From Plenodomus lindquistii (lineage: Eukaryota > Ascomycota > Dothideomycetes > Pleosporales > Leptosphaeriaceae): a stretch of DNA of 64,000 nucleotides. Positions 19,754 through 32,222 of the stretch are shown here, piece after piece. The stretch spans positions 620,001 to 684,000 of the forward strand of contig JANUWI010000015.1 of the NCBI GenBank assembly GCA_025504975.1, written 5' to 3'. How positions within the stretch are numbered: position 1 is the first letter of the stretch; each line of letters begins with the position of its first letter. The notes below the pieces were generated by a model that made no database searches, had not been told where the DNA came from, and saw only the letters and a program-made list of their open reading frames with translations. A program made the position numbers and the translations under genes.

Positions 19754-21661
19754 ATGCGTTCCTTCCTTCTTGCATCGCTTGCGTCGCTTTCTGCGGTCAG
19801 CGTCTACGGACATCCCGCACACAACTCACGCGGCCTGACTCGCCGAGCCGTTGACCTCAATGCGTTCCGTCCCAAAGTCAACACTTCGTACAAGAATGCT
19901 ACAGCTGTCATAGCTGACCCGACCATACCTACAATCGCCAGGCGTGCCGATCCAGAGCAGGTTGCCACCGAACTGGTGGCACAAATTGTTCCAGAAGCCC
20001 AGTTCCGCCTTTTGAACGACCACTATGTCGGCACCAACGGAATTGCTCACTTCTACTACAAGCAGACTGTGAACGGCATTGATGTTGACACTGGTGATTT
20101 CAACGTCAATGTCGGCAAGGATGGAGCAGTCTTCTCGTTCGGAAACTCCTTTTACAAGGGAAAGCTCCCCGCCGCACCTACCCTGAAGCGCGACACCGAG
20201 GCAGCAGCCAATGCTCTTCGGTCTGCTATCAGTGTTCTTTCGCTTCCCATGTCCGCTGAATCCGCCACCGCCGTGCCCAAGGATGGATCTGATGATTTCA
20301 TCATCAAGGACTCCACTGGAGCTATGAAGGACCCAGAAGCCCGCCTCGTCTACGTGCAAGATGCTTCCGGCAGTCTCAAGCTTGCATGGAGAGTCGAGAC
20401 TGATATCTTGAGCAATTGGCTCCTGACCTACGTCGATGCAGAGGATGGCAGCCAAGTCCACGCCGTTGTCGATTACGGAGCGGATGCCACCTACGAGGTC
20501 TACCCATGGGGTATCAACGATCCCACTGAGGGAGAGCGCGTCGTTCTGACTGACCCTTTTGACCGTCAGGCCAGTGAACTCGGGTGGCACTCTGACGGCA
20601 CAACTCGTTTCAACACCACCCGTGGAAACAACGGTGTCGCCCACACAAACTGGGAGAATAGGACTTCCGGCTACCTCAACCTGCCCCGTCCCCAGAGCAA
20701 GGAACTAAAATTTGAGTACCCGTACTCCCTCAACGAGACTGATTTCAAGGTCTATGCCAATGCTTCAATCACCCAGCTTTACTACACTTCCAATGTCTAC
20801 CACGACCTCCTCCACACCCTAGGCTTCAATGAGCGCGCTGGAAACTTTGAAATCAACAACAATGGCGCTGGCGGTCTAGGTGGCGACTTTGTCTACCTCA
20901 ATGCCCAGGACGGCAGCGGTTTCAACAACGCCAACTTCCAGACTCCACCCGATGGCCAGCCCGCACGCATGAGGATGTATATATGGACTAACACAGTCCC
21001 TGTCCGTGACTGCAGTTTCGAAGCCGGCGTTGTAATCCACGAGTACACACACGGCGTATCCAACCGTCTCACCGGTGGCCCCGCAAATGCTGGCTGCTTG
21101 AGCTCCCTAGAATCCGGTGGTATGGGCGAAGGATGGAGTGACTTCTTCGCTACTGCCATTCGCCTGAAGCCTGGAGACACCCGCGAGACTGACTACAGCA
21201 TGGGCGCGTGGGTTGACGGTGACGAGCGCGGCATCCGCAACTACCTGTACTCTACTTCTCTCGAGACCAACCCCCAGGTGTACAGCTCAGTCGACTTGTA
21301 CATACGCGTCCACCCTATTGGTAATATCTGGGCTAGCATGCTGTACGAGGTTCTGTGGAACTTGATTGACAAGCACGGCAAGAACGATGGAATCAAGCCT
21401 GAATTTGACGCTGATGGTGTGCCAACGGATGGCAAGTACCTCACAATGAAGCTCGTCCTGGACGGTATGGCGCTGCAGCCTTGCCAGCCTACATTCGTAT
21501 CGGCACGAGACGCGATTGTGGATGCGGACAAGGCGCTCACTGGCGGTGCGAACGCGTGTGAGATTTGGACCGGATTCGCGAAGAGAGGTCTTGGTGAGGG
21601 CGCAAAGTACGACCCTGTTACCAAGACGGACAGCTATGTTATACCCGAGGGTGTGTGTTGA
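19754..21661 (+). CDS. MEP1: Fungalysin, secreted zinc metalloprotease (peptidase M36)
   Basis: An uninterrupted 635-residue frame. Residues 1-19 are a signal peptide ending before HPAHN. The propeptide (to about residue 245) contains an FTP-type fold with GTNGIAHFYYKQTVNGIDV and DGAVFSFGNSF. The mature enzyme carries the zinc motif HEYTH (429-433, catalytic Glu430) and the third ligand Glu459 in GMGEGWSDFFATA, plus the family signature GVSNRLTGGPANAGCL. Length matches the family (about 630). Fungalysins are secreted endoproteases used for protein feeding and, in some fungi, for degrading host proteins such as chitinases. The whole catalytic machinery is intact. An N-terminal dibasic TRRAVD and later KRDTEA may be processing points. 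Confidence 0.97.
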   Translation: MRSFLLASLASLSAVSVYGHPAHNSRGLTRRAVDLNAFRPKVNTSYKNATAVIADPTIPTIARRADPEQVATELVAQIVPEAQFRLLNDHYVGTNGIAHFYYKQTVNGIDVDTGDFNVNVGKDGAVFSFGNSFYKGKLPAAPTLKRDTEAAANALRSAISVLSLPMSAESATAVPKDGSDDFIIKDSTGAMKDPEARLVYVQDASGSLKLAWRVETDILSNWLLTYVDAEDGSQVHAVVDYGADATYEVYPWGINDPTEGERVVLTDPFDRQASELGWHSDGTTRFNTTRGNNGVAHTNWENRTSGYLNLPRPQSKELKFEYPYSLNETDFKVYANASITQLYYTSNVYHDLLHTLGFNERAGNFEINNNGAGGLGGDFVYLNAQDGSGFNNANFQTPPDGQPARMRMYIWTNTVPVRDCSFEAGVVIHEYTHGVSNRLTGGPANAGCLSSLESGGMGEGWSDFFATAIRLKPGDTRETDYSMGAWVDGDERGIRNYLYSTSLETNPQVYSSVDLYIRVHPIGNIWASMLYEVLWNLIDKHGKNDGIKPEFDADGVPTDGKYLTMKLVLDGMALQPCQPTFVSARDAIVDADKALTGGANACEIWTGFAKRGLGEGAKYDPVTKTDSYVIPEGVC

Positions 21662-22500
21662 ATGGGGTGATGAATTCGTGTAAATGATGGTGTTTTTATG
21701 ATGATTCTCTCACAGTCCACTAGGGTTTTAGGACAGGGTACATATACTTGCATGAGTGGCGTTGGATATCTTGACAATACATTCTTCTTCTTCTTCTTCT
21801 TCTTCTTCTTCTTCTTCTTCTTCGAAGTACTGGTGCATTCGCATTTCTGTTAGTATCTGCCTACCATGCAGCTTTCAAATTTACATATCATTGCCTCTTC
21901 CATCACTGAGCCCAGTAACCATCGACATCTTCAAACATCCACATCACTGACTGATCTGCAGGATAATATGGGGCCCCTGTTATCCCTCCCCTCGCCCACG
22001 ACAATCAATCCACATCCCACACCCTCGGTGTCCGAAAGCTTCGCTACCGTCAGTATCACCCACATCAGTGCAGCGGCTAAGCTTCTTCTGCATGTACTGG
22101 GATGCATATGCAAAGCTATGCGGTCAGCTGACAGAGGGAGACTACAACCTGGTCGTCTTCTTGCCTGCTTGTGTTCTTTGTCGTGATTGGTGAGGTACCA
22201 GGGTCATTGGTGCTAGTGGAAGACTGTGGACTAGCTCTGAGTGATGATATGAGGGGCCATGAACCTTTAGGCGGCCGTCAAGCGTTGTGTACATGATTAG
22301 GTTTTTGTTACCAGAAGCCAACGTAGTGAGGGCCATCATTTGTTACTCATAGGTAGATTAGGTACAGTCTCCTACGATCACAGCTCTGAGGAAGCTAGAT
22401 ATCAAACGGTAATTGAGCGAACACACGTATGTGGCTTGATAATGATACACCCTAATCTGTACATGCCTAGTGACCGCTAAAATCGAATCCTGGTACCCCG
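21662..22500. other. Convergent intergenic region
   Basis: This lies between the 3' ends of fungalysin and the ERD2-like gene. It contains a TTC microsatellite; otherwise nothing recognisable. Confidence 0.6.
21782..21833. repeat. (TTC)n microsatellite
   Basis: About 17 perfect TTC copies lie 120 bases past the fungalysin stop. Confidence 0.97.
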
Positions 22501-23720
22501 TCATGTATGTTTGGTCGACCCGTCGTGCTCCCTGGCATCCTCGTCTAGATCGTCTGCCCACTCGTCCCCTCTGACTCCGCTCTCGTGCTCTACACTCGAA
22601 GAGCCAGCAGCAGCGGGCGGTGGCGCATCATCGTCGCTCTCATCCTCAAACGCGGCCGGATCCGCCAAGGGCTGGCTCTCAGGATCGAGACTCGAACCTT
22701 GCGCTCCATTTCTCCTCGGCGCACCTTCAACGCCCTCGTCCGCTGAGACCGAAATGCCGCGTCGACCCCACTTGTTATTTGGCTGCACTGTATCCTCCCC
22801 GCGCCCAGCTTCCTCGTCGAAATCGAAATCGACATCTTTGCGGCCTACCAATCGGCCAACGAGCCACCCACGGCCCAGGTCATCAGAGTCAACGACACCG
22901 CCGTGCCTCAACTTGACGCGCTGGCGAGTCCAGTATACCCAGGCGAAGTCGATCATGAGGGCTGTTTGGATAGAGCCCCAGACCCAGCTGGTGGGATCCG
23001 CATAGCCACTCTCGTTGGCGCCACGCACGATCCAATTGAGGACGTACATGAAGCGATATGTACCGAGTGTGACGAGGTAGAAGGAGTCGATGACAGTGGG
23101 AACCGTGGTTTGGCGAAGGAGGAGGAGTTGTGGGATGACGCAAACGGATTCGAGGATTTCAGAGAAGACCCAAAGGACCTGCGCGAATTAGTACAAAAGA
23201 AGTATTGAAGGTGTTTGTGTGGTATACTCTAAAGAATGCGTTGGTGCCAATGACCCACTTGCTGAAGATGAGGTACCAGAACGGGGTGATTGCAAGACTG
23301 CCTAGCAATGTGTACATGCCAAATTTCCAGGCCTTTTCTCGTTCGCGTGTTCGTGCGTATACGCTGGTCATCAAGAAGATGATGTATAAAGAGGACAGGG
23401 TGTAGAAGATCTGGGTTGTCAGCTTTGGTGGACATTTCAGAGAAAAGACTTGTCTTACCTTGAGTGAGAAGTTCCATGTATGCCAGCCATCCTTGGTCGC
23501 TGATGAAGTGAATATGTCTAGATATCTGGTGGCAAAGACAAGCGCATACAGGGCTTGAGTGATGAGGGATACACCTGAGACGGGTAAGCTGCTGGGTCAA
23601 GGTGACGGTGCAAAGCAACCTACCCTCGGCACTACTATTTCGATGGATAGCCCATATCAAGATGAGTTTGGATGACGTGTGTGAAAGATCACCGAGAATG
23701 TGGAAGATGTTGAACCGCAT
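22501..23720 (-). CDS. ERD2-family ER lumen protein retaining receptor with long acidic tail
   Basis: Four exons, 23720-23624, 23574-23459, 23410-23228 and 23178-22501, with 47-49-nt introns, give 357 residues. The first 205 residues are the seven-helix KDEL/HDEL-receptor fold: MRFNIFHILGDLSHTSSKLILIW, ALVFATRYLDIF, WHTWNFSLKIFY, TPFWYLIFSKW, SEILESVCVIPQLLLLRQT, DSFYLVTLGTYRFMYVLNWI and DFAWVYWTRQR. These receptors bind HDEL-type tails in the Golgi and return ER proteins. The classic receptor is about 212 residues; here about 150 more follow, strongly acidic and Ser/Asp-rich with no domain. That suggests the ERD2-like paralogue found in filamentous fungi rather than the housekeeping receptor, though this is inference. 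Last-helix and tail residues run without interruption to the stop. Confidence 0.9.
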
Positions 23721-26413
23721 GATGGCGCAGTTCAGCGACGGCTACACGAGACCAGGGCAGCCGCCGGTCGCCGGGTGTCGCGTCTCAGCCGCGCAGCGTG
23801 GACACTCTCTGCGGAAGAGAGTGTCGAGCGGTGATGGTGTTGGGGTGATGTTGGAGTGATGTTGGAGTGATGTTGGAGTGATGTTGGAAGGGATGGGCCA
23901 CAAGGATGCTGGACAGGGCTGTTGACGCTTGATGTGCTTTCGCGATGATGGTGACGGGCGGCGTGCGAAATGGGCTACGTAAGCTACGTACATACTGTGA
24001 CAGTGTAAGCCTGCGAGCAAGCTCCATCGGGAACTTGGCGCCGGTACCCCGGACCGGACCTGGTGGACCCTGAGTAAGCCTTGCCGTTTTCGGATCCTCT
24101 TTCACGTGGAAGCCGCGAGGGGAGTGAGGGACGGCCTTTTGCTTGCAACGTGTGCAATAGCCACACCATCAGGTCCAAGGTGAGCGCATTGCATGCACTT
24201 GTGTGTTTCACGTCTGCGTCTGCAGGTTGCGTGCATAAGCCTACACAACCGACGCCAGACTATCGCGAGGCTACCAAAGCCATGCGTCGGGAACGCAACC
24301 TGTTCGGACTGCCACCGAGCTTCAGGCAACCACTGAGCTAATTCTGTGAACCCGTGCTTTCGGTCCACAGTATCACAACCTTCGCCTTGTAGCAGAAGCT
24401 CTCTGATGCTTCAAGTTGGGCTATGCTCTCGACACTGGTCGCCTGTTGCCATAGCCGTCGACCGCAGCATCAGGACTGAACATCGCCATGTTGGCCCAGG
24501 CGGTAGCGCGACCTTGGTAACACCAGACACGAGCGAATCCCAAGCAAGAATGTTTACAATGAAGAACCGATCCAGCCTAGATGCTCATACAAGATAGACA
24601 AGAAGATGCTCCTCGTTGCCGTGGGTTGTGTCTCAGTAACGATAACAAAACGCTTCAAGTACCCAAGTATCTACTTGCAACCCATGATATGAGTTGTCGT
24701 TAGCTGGATAGCACAATGGACTTTGGGCGTCAAAGGCTCTGGTATTTGATCAAACACTACGTTGCTGATGAAGTGGATCTGCCCACCAGGTTGAGTCTTT
24801 TGCATTGCTCCAGGGCGAATACCAACAGTCGTCCGATATCAGACGATGAGAAGGGCTATATTCGTTTGGTGGATCAAGAGCCCATGCTTGCAGTCTCACA
24901 AGCACCTTGCTTACTGCATCTGGCGCATTTGGTTCGCGAATGCACCCACTTCAAGTGATGTACCGGTACTTGAAGCTGGTAAACAACCGACACGATCTCG
25001 CTTGGAGCAAAATACAGCATTTGTCAACCTGACGGACCGATAACGACTGGACATCGAGAGATGGAGCGGGTCCTCGACAACTACATGCGGCACAGAAGTT
25101 GAACACGACTCTCAGGCATACACTCCAGGATGTGCTCGGCAACGTTATGCCGTTATCGTCAAAAGTGCATGCCCCCAAGGGGCTAACAAATTGGCAGCGA
25201 ATGGGTTGCCCTACCAGTAGGTCAGCAAGACCTAAGCGGCCGTCGTCATCAGTCTCACAGCGCTCGTTCTTGACCTAAAGGGCAGGTGTTGTCATCGGAA
25301 GTCTGCATACGCCCCGGCGCATCTGAGCAATGGTGGTGGCGGTGAGATTGTCGATGGTCAGTCGAGTGGTGGTGCGCAGCTGCATCATCGAGGCGTCCAA
25401 TGCAAGGGGCTTATCTGGCTAATTAGCTACCATTAACCAACTCATCGAGATATTAGCTACCAATCCCTTATCCCATTTGTGCCTTTAAGCGCCCATTCTT
25501 GCCTCCACCACGAGCACCTGGTCCGCACGCGGCGCATTTTGCGTCGTCTTCTGCACGACTACGGCACAGTCGACCTCTAGGCTCACGGAATGAGACCACA
25601 CGGCTTGCGATAATTTGTCGTGCTACGCGATGGAGTCAAACCCTTGTTAACGGCATCCCATGGCGCCGCCAGCACAGACAACTTCACCACTATCACGTTG
25701 CAGCGAAGAGAGATTATCCTGCTGCGTAGCTTCGTCTACGAGGCTCTCGAACGACAAAGGAGACGTCAGGCTTCGCCTTACAGAGGAACGGAACCAGTCA
25801 GACTGTAGACAACCCCTCTGGTGATCGACACACGGATTTCATAGGGTACAGTACTGGGGAGCAGCTTCGTAACGGCAGGGCTGCATCAATGCTTTTACCG
25901 GCCGACTATGATCTTCGCGTTGCGGAACCGCGACCACCCAGCAGACTGTTCCATGTATTCTGGCCAGCGACTGGGCCGGGCACAACCGTAGACAGACCAC
26001 TCACTACTGGCCGTTGCGCGGCTGAAGCGTGAGAGCGTGCCGGCCGGGGTGGCATGCCGCCAAACCGCGCAGAGACAGCAAAGGTGAACGCTCGGGCGCT
26101 AAGGTGCAGGCCTGACAGTCCATGCGCAGCGAGGGAAATCCTTCAAACCCCGTCAAGCCGGGGGGGGGGGGAGGATAGAGTCGACACACTAGATTCTGGA
26201 GATGACCTTCGTAGACAGCCGCTATCCCATGGTCATCTTTTAAATGTCTGCGGCGCTCCCTAGGTCCCTGTCATCCACCCGCTTCTACTGAGCATCACCG
26301 TGCGCCGCGTCCACCTTCCAACTACCGCCGTTCTCGATTGTTGCTGGCTACATTGGCCTCTAGAGGCGCAGCAACCTAAGCCCGTTGATACCTAACCGGT
26401 AAAGCTCGGTGTA
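23721..26413. other. Long intergenic region with no supportable gene
   Basis: This 2.7 kb stretch separates the divergent ERD2-like and Myb-like genes. It holds an 11-bp minisatellite near the left end and a 12-base G run at 26160-26171. Short frames are present on both strands, but none has splice continuity or family motifs. Confidence 0.5.
23839..23889. repeat. 11-bp minisatellite (GTTGGAGTGAT)
   Basis: Four near-perfect copies and a diverged fifth stand about 120 bases upstream of the ERD2-like start codon, so probably in its leader or promoter. Confidence 0.9.
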
Positions 26414-27799
26414 ATGACACTCTTACTTGAAAGTGCTCCTCCTTCGTCGCAACCTCTTCAGTCTCGGTCAGCCTCGCATTCGTCTCCTTACACAACTTAC
26501 GACTACCCCGCGCCGAACTCATCATCAGGCCTCATGTCTCCTCAGTCACTTCACTCGTACCTATCACGCCTACCGGAGAGCCCTCTCCCTTCACAAGAGC
26601 TCAGTAATCTACCGGCATCTGGGTGGTACGGCCCCTCTATCTCAGCCCCAAACTACCACAGCGAGGTTCGTACTTCTTGATATCGAAAGATCGACCCCTC
26701 ATAATGTTTCGTCTAGACCAATTACGCCACATATGGTCAATACATGCCCCCACATACTGCATCCATGAGCAGACTACCCTCAGCAACTACTTTTGGATAT
26801 CAAGCGAAAACTTTAGCATCAAATGGACAGAATGATCAAGCAATCCATCCAGGGCCCGCACACTCGCCAAGTTCCGTGTATTCTAGGGAGTCTGTAGTAC
26901 CCGACTCTACACGCCCATCGGAAGAACCCCAACGAGACCGGAGCAGTGCGATTCAACAGCAAACAAACCACCTCAGAGCCCAGCCACACCTCATGGACCG
27001 GCCCCGCAGCAGTTGCAACACCTCATTACACCGCGATCCTATCGAATCTACCTGGTCTACGAACCCCCTGGGCATTCACACTTCACATAACTCGTTCTAT
27101 CCGTCCTTCCCCACCATGTCGCGCAGCCCCCGTCTCAGTGAGCCACTCATGGAGCTGCCATCAACCCATTTGACCTCCCCACAAAACCGGCGCATCTACA
27201 CGCCAATAGCCCCCTTGCCCGTCAAGACACCGAGATCGCATGTGACGAAGCGGCCTCGGGAAGACGATGAGGAGATCCCGGAAGAGTCCAAACGAAGAAA
27301 GCGATCCGATTCGACCACGTCTGCGCAGTTCGAGCTGAGTGAGGAAGACAAGCTTCTACTGCAACTCAAAGAGGAGGATTCGATGCCCTGGAAAGATATC
27401 GCAGCTCGATTCCAGTCCGATCTAGGCAAGACTTATCAAATTCCCGCGCTGCAAATGCGCCTCAAACGTCTACGAGAACGAATGCGGGTATGGACCGAGA
27501 CGGATGTCAAGGCGCTGCGCATGGCTCACGAGTACTGGGTGCAATCAAAATTTGACATCATAGCCCACAAAGTAAGAACGGCTCTCCAGACCTCAGGGCT
27601 TCAATACTAACGACCCCAGATGCTCGAATTCGGCGCTCAAGAAAAATGGACAGCCCGCCAATGCGCACGAAAATGGACTGCAGAGATCGAACCTGCCCCC
27701 TATGCGCATTTCGAACACCATGTTCAACAAGGCTTTGCACCCTATGCTATAAGCCCTGTGGAGCCACCGACCGCCTATCTCCCATTTTTACACGTATAA
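26414..27799 (+). CDS. Myb/SANT-like DNA-binding protein
   Basis: Three exons, 26414-26665, 26717-27571 and 27620-27799, joined over 51- and 48-nt introns, give 428 residues. The first 280 residues are Ser/Pro/Thr-rich without a domain. A basic cluster ESKRRKRSD, a likely nuclear signal, precedes a helical region from about residue 289: ELSEEDKLLLQLKEEDSMPWKDIAARFQ with a conserved Trp, then LQMRLKRLRERM, then a second half VWTETDVKALRMAHEYW...FDIIAHKMLEFGAQEKWTARQCARKW that crosses the last intron. Trp spacing and the K-x-IA pattern fit two degenerate Myb/SANT repeats, common in Pezizomycotina regulators of unknown target. Neighbours give no functional hint. The gene is probably real because both introns keep frame; the function is not known. 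Confidence 0.78.
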
Positions 27800-30700
27800 A
27801 GACCCACCTCTATTTTGACCATGAAAAACATACCCCAAGCCAAACGCCGTCATCAAAACGCGTCTCGGTGAACTGGCAGGGGCATGTCTCGAAGATGAAA
27901 GCGGCACGGATATGGCGTAAACGGTCAGGCTATAGGATAACATGGGCAAACTGGGGTCCAACATGCCGCTTTTGGCGGGAGCAGCAACTTCCTTACACTC
28001 GATACCCTTACTCAAGAATGCGTTTCAGCTTTGGTCTTCAGCACGCTTGTCATTTCTCCTTCTTCTTCTGCTCCTTCTTTTCTTCAATTGGGCGCGGAGC
28101 GGACGCGAGACCATGGGACATGTTCGCAGTTTTGCTACGCTTCAGACGGCACACCCATCTTGGACATGACGGAACAATGTAAAATGAATTCATCCACCCA
28201 CTTCACGTTTGCGCCATCGCATCGATCTATTCTAACACAGGCGCTTCTCAAAGTGGGGCCATGGCCAGCGGACTCACGCGATGTGGACTCTGGTGGTCTG
28301 CGCCGCAATATGCAAGTTAACCACGCCGCAATCAAGGTTGTATCGGTTTTGCGCCGTTTCAGGCGGTTGGACAGTTGATCGTTAGTTTTTACTTGGGTCG
28401 CAAGAATGCTGTGCCCGGGCTACCCGCGCGGCTCACTGGGCGATGCTGCACGTCATCGCAAGCTTCGCCACTGCGTGCACTGTGTGTTGCAAAGGGAAGT
28501 TTGTGAGTCAAGCCCCTTCTCTGGCACAGTACTGCCTCTTCGAGCTGTGAGCACATGTCGTCTTGTACAAACGGGACTGACGTATCATTGAAGCCTATGC
28601 ACGACTGTCCGTGCACGAGGCAGCTTCTGAGATATGTCTGCGCTCGTACATCACACCTTGGAATCACTGTTGCACATGATCTATGATATTGAAAGGGTCA
28701 CAAGGAGTCACTCGCTACAAGGCAAGTTCCAAAATTCTTCTATGCATCGCAAATCGAATTATACACAATGACAGCCTTTGTGCAAATTGATCATATGTGC
28801 GTGCGACTAATGGGTACCCCTTTTGCGTCGTCGATTACAAACTCGTGCTCACTCTTTCCGATGAATGAGATCTTACATCGGCCCGCGCAGCGACTCCCGC
28901 AGATGCTAGACGGCGGTCATTGCTTGTAATACTCCAGGGCTGCACCGCAGCTTATAGAATTTTAGCTCAAGAAAGGCATTGTCCATGGCTTCAATAACTC
29001 AACGCGCAGATCCGCAAGAGGGCTCTATGAGCAGTGCCCTGACTTCGTCAATGCTCCTCGTCAGCTTCATGGCATGGGTATGGCACTCATCAAAGACATG
29101 TCAAGGCCACTGTTGGTTATGCGTTGATAATGCAAGATGATCCCCGGTTTTACTGTTTCCACAGGGTACCCCACGGGGCGTCTGCTCCTGGAAGCTGAGG
29201 GAAGACTCATACAACATGAGCATGTCCCCTCAGTTGTTGCCGGAACAGGCCTGGAGACGGGGACGTATGATGTTAGAGGATTGTCGTACTATTTTGAAAG
29301 TAGAAGGGATCGCAAATCTGCGGGGTTTGATACAAGGGCAAGGTAAAGAGAAGCAGTCTTATTGGGGCTGAAAGACTCTAGACTCCGAGGAGGCGGGCTA
29401 GAGGTGTTGGGCATAAAATGTAAGTCCTGCGCGTTCGCAGTTACAGGTTGAAGTCCGAGTTAGCGGTTTATCCATCCTTGCGAGTAGCAACATTTGATAA
29501 TGAGTTTCAGAATGCATTCGAAAGTGTGTCGTGGCTGCTTAACACGATACCTGCGCGGTCTCCTTCAGACGTGCGCGTAGCATTGGTAAAGCAGAATGGC
29601 CATCAATCTGCGCGGAAGTCGAGGCTACGGCACATTACACGCTCTCTTCTTCAGTACGCCATAACTGTGATATACAAGTACTGGTACATAAGCACATGGT
29701 TTCGTGACCTTGCACAAGGGTATATTGCCAGTCCGCGAAGGCTGCCATGGGAGTTCCTGTAGCACATCAATCCAAGAGAACTCGCCGTTGATACAAGCCT
29801 ACTCGCTATGTCGCAGGATCTGACCTCGAGTAATCTTTTAGTTCTAATTCCGATCGAGATAGTTATCGGATCCCTTAGGGTAAACAAGACCTCGATCGTG
29901 CATGTCTCAAACCTTAAGGTCCGCGGGCCAGGCATGGTCATGGACGTGATTTTATCTTGATAGTGATAGATAGACTTGGGATCATTGATTGTCGGAACTA
30001 TGTGGAATAGACATGGCTGTTATCCTGCAAAACTTACTTACCTTCGATCTCAATGATTTGATACGTGATAATTTACGATGTTTAATTCGTTAAAGACGTA
30101 GGTGTAGCTTGCTCAGAGGGAAGGAAGGCGCCAGCAGCAGTAAGCTTACTGTCACTCGCAATACATCAGTCGGCCGCGATTTTGACCGGTTCATTTCCCA
30201 TGAACGCGATTTGTCGGGCCGTTCGGGCCTGTGGTGGGCTTCGCAGCAGGTTGAAGCTACCTTTCATCCTTCACCCTGCAGGAAGGTGTCGACCAGCCTA
30301 AGATTTCATCAATTGCGGGTGAATAGGCAGTAGCTGTGAAGTGTCGAGGTCAATGACGCCATGCCCCACGCACGGCGTTGCGGTTCCACGATCTTTCAGG
30401 TGGTTGCCGCCTGGCAACGAATCGAAGGGCGCCATCCGTCATCGTGTTCGTGATTCAGCATAAAAGCGGCCAATGACGGCTTGAGTGGCAAGCTCCTCAC
30501 ATATCTTTGTGGCTGCGATTGCTACGTCTTATGAACTCTTCAGGATCGCCTCCGCATAGCCGGGCCGTGTGGTAAGCGCACGTCCTCGTGACAAGTACCC
30601 CACGTTTCCACTGTGGTCAGCAAAGCTTTGATAGTAGCTGAGGCCGCAAGTGTGAGTACCCATCGAGTGGGCGTAAGGGCTTCTTAACCAGAGCTGATGA

Positions 30701-32222
30701 TCATGACAGTTGTTATGTAGCCAGGATGACGATTCGAGATTTGCGCCCCACCCAAGTTAACTGCTTCTGTTTACATGTGTAGAGTACAAGATTCCAGACT
30801 GGAACACAGAAGTAGTGACGGTACTGTCCCTGAACTGTCTAACTGTATCCGCGATTGAATGGCAAATTTGGGTTATACCTCGAAAAGAATGAATGCTAGC
30901 CTACAATTCTTACTTCTCACCGTACCACATCTGGATTAGTCGAGTGACATCAAGGAGATCAATGGATGACGCTGAGGGTGATGTTACAAATCCATTTTTC
31001 CCTGTGGGATTGTCCTAGACTACATACTGATGCCAGATCCTAACAATGTATACACGGCCCATTCTGGCCATGAATGAGCTCTTCGATGGCACAGCCAGTA
31101 TCGAAAGACATTCACAGGATCCAGGGGTATACAAACTCATACCAGCGCGTCGGTACAAGCGACATGAGCTTGCAGGCTACCACTTGTGGTATGGAGCATC
31201 CAGTTATTTGTCCGACCGAGCCGAGAACCGGAGGCGTTTCAAAATCTGTGTTCACGTATGTTGAAACGTGATATGCATTTACCCAGAGGGTCCTGACGCA
31301 TGGTCGCGTAAAGTTCTCTACAAGCTCCCTCCCAAATGCATCTTTGTTGACCTCCCACGCTTCCATCGTGGTTCTAGCGCTGACAAGGCCGTGTCATCGG
31401 GAACCATGCAGCTGAAGCCTGTGAGGGCACCTAGCAAACGCATGAACGAACCCTGAGCTCTAGACCAGGTATGCTTGCATCGATCGAGGTACTGCTGAGA
31501 GGAATAGGAAACGATGACGACTATACTGCTGATACGACATGTTCACTTGACATGGGTAAGCGCAAATAATTTATCCGGGCTCAATGAGAGCATATCAGAT
31601 TACTGTGCCGCAAATGTCGTTATCTTAATGATTAGGTGATTTGTGGGTCAGAACAATGAACGCTAATTTACCTCTTAAGGATGTAGAGGGCTATCGACCG
31701 ATGCGCTCTGGTTCGGGTGACGACCGACTTCCCGTCACTAACATTTCGTTACGAGGGAGCGTAGGCGAACAGTAAACTTGATCGCCCGAGTGATGCTTCG
31801 GCGAGGTGCCTCAAGACAGTACTTTTGGAAAGTACGCTCCAGAACATGGACCAATCAGAGGCTGCGCGCGGGGTCTTTGATGGGTCCTCTGTTAGAACGC
31901 GCAAGTCCTCCTTGTAACCTCGATGCTTCGGCAAGCACGCTCGTCGTGGAATGGACATCAGCGAATGGAATTTTTTGCAAAATGACAAACACCTGGCTAA
32001 TATCATGGGTATATTGTAGCATGTCGAAGTATCGTGCGGCAGAGTTTAAGGTGCACAGCATGATGCACGTGTGGCGCGAACTAATGACGACAAAACGTTT
32101 CCGCTAACGAGCGCTGCTGTACTTATCTCCATACCGATATATCCTTAAATCCGTGCGACAAGTCAGTATTAAGGGACCAAATACCATCTCGAGGCCACTT
32201 TTAACATCAGAGAAGCGGCCCA
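27800..32222. other. Gene desert
   Basis: For 4.4 kb neither strand shows a frame with recognisable domains or credible splice continuity. No long terminal or tandem repeats were seen by eye, and no tRNA. The right part seems somewhat AT-richer. It may hold decayed sequence or non-coding transcription units that I cannot detect. Confidence 0.45.

Noticed and set aside
24716..24958. 80-codon frame in the long intergenic region
   Set aside because: No domain, no neighbouring exon and average composition; not supportable.
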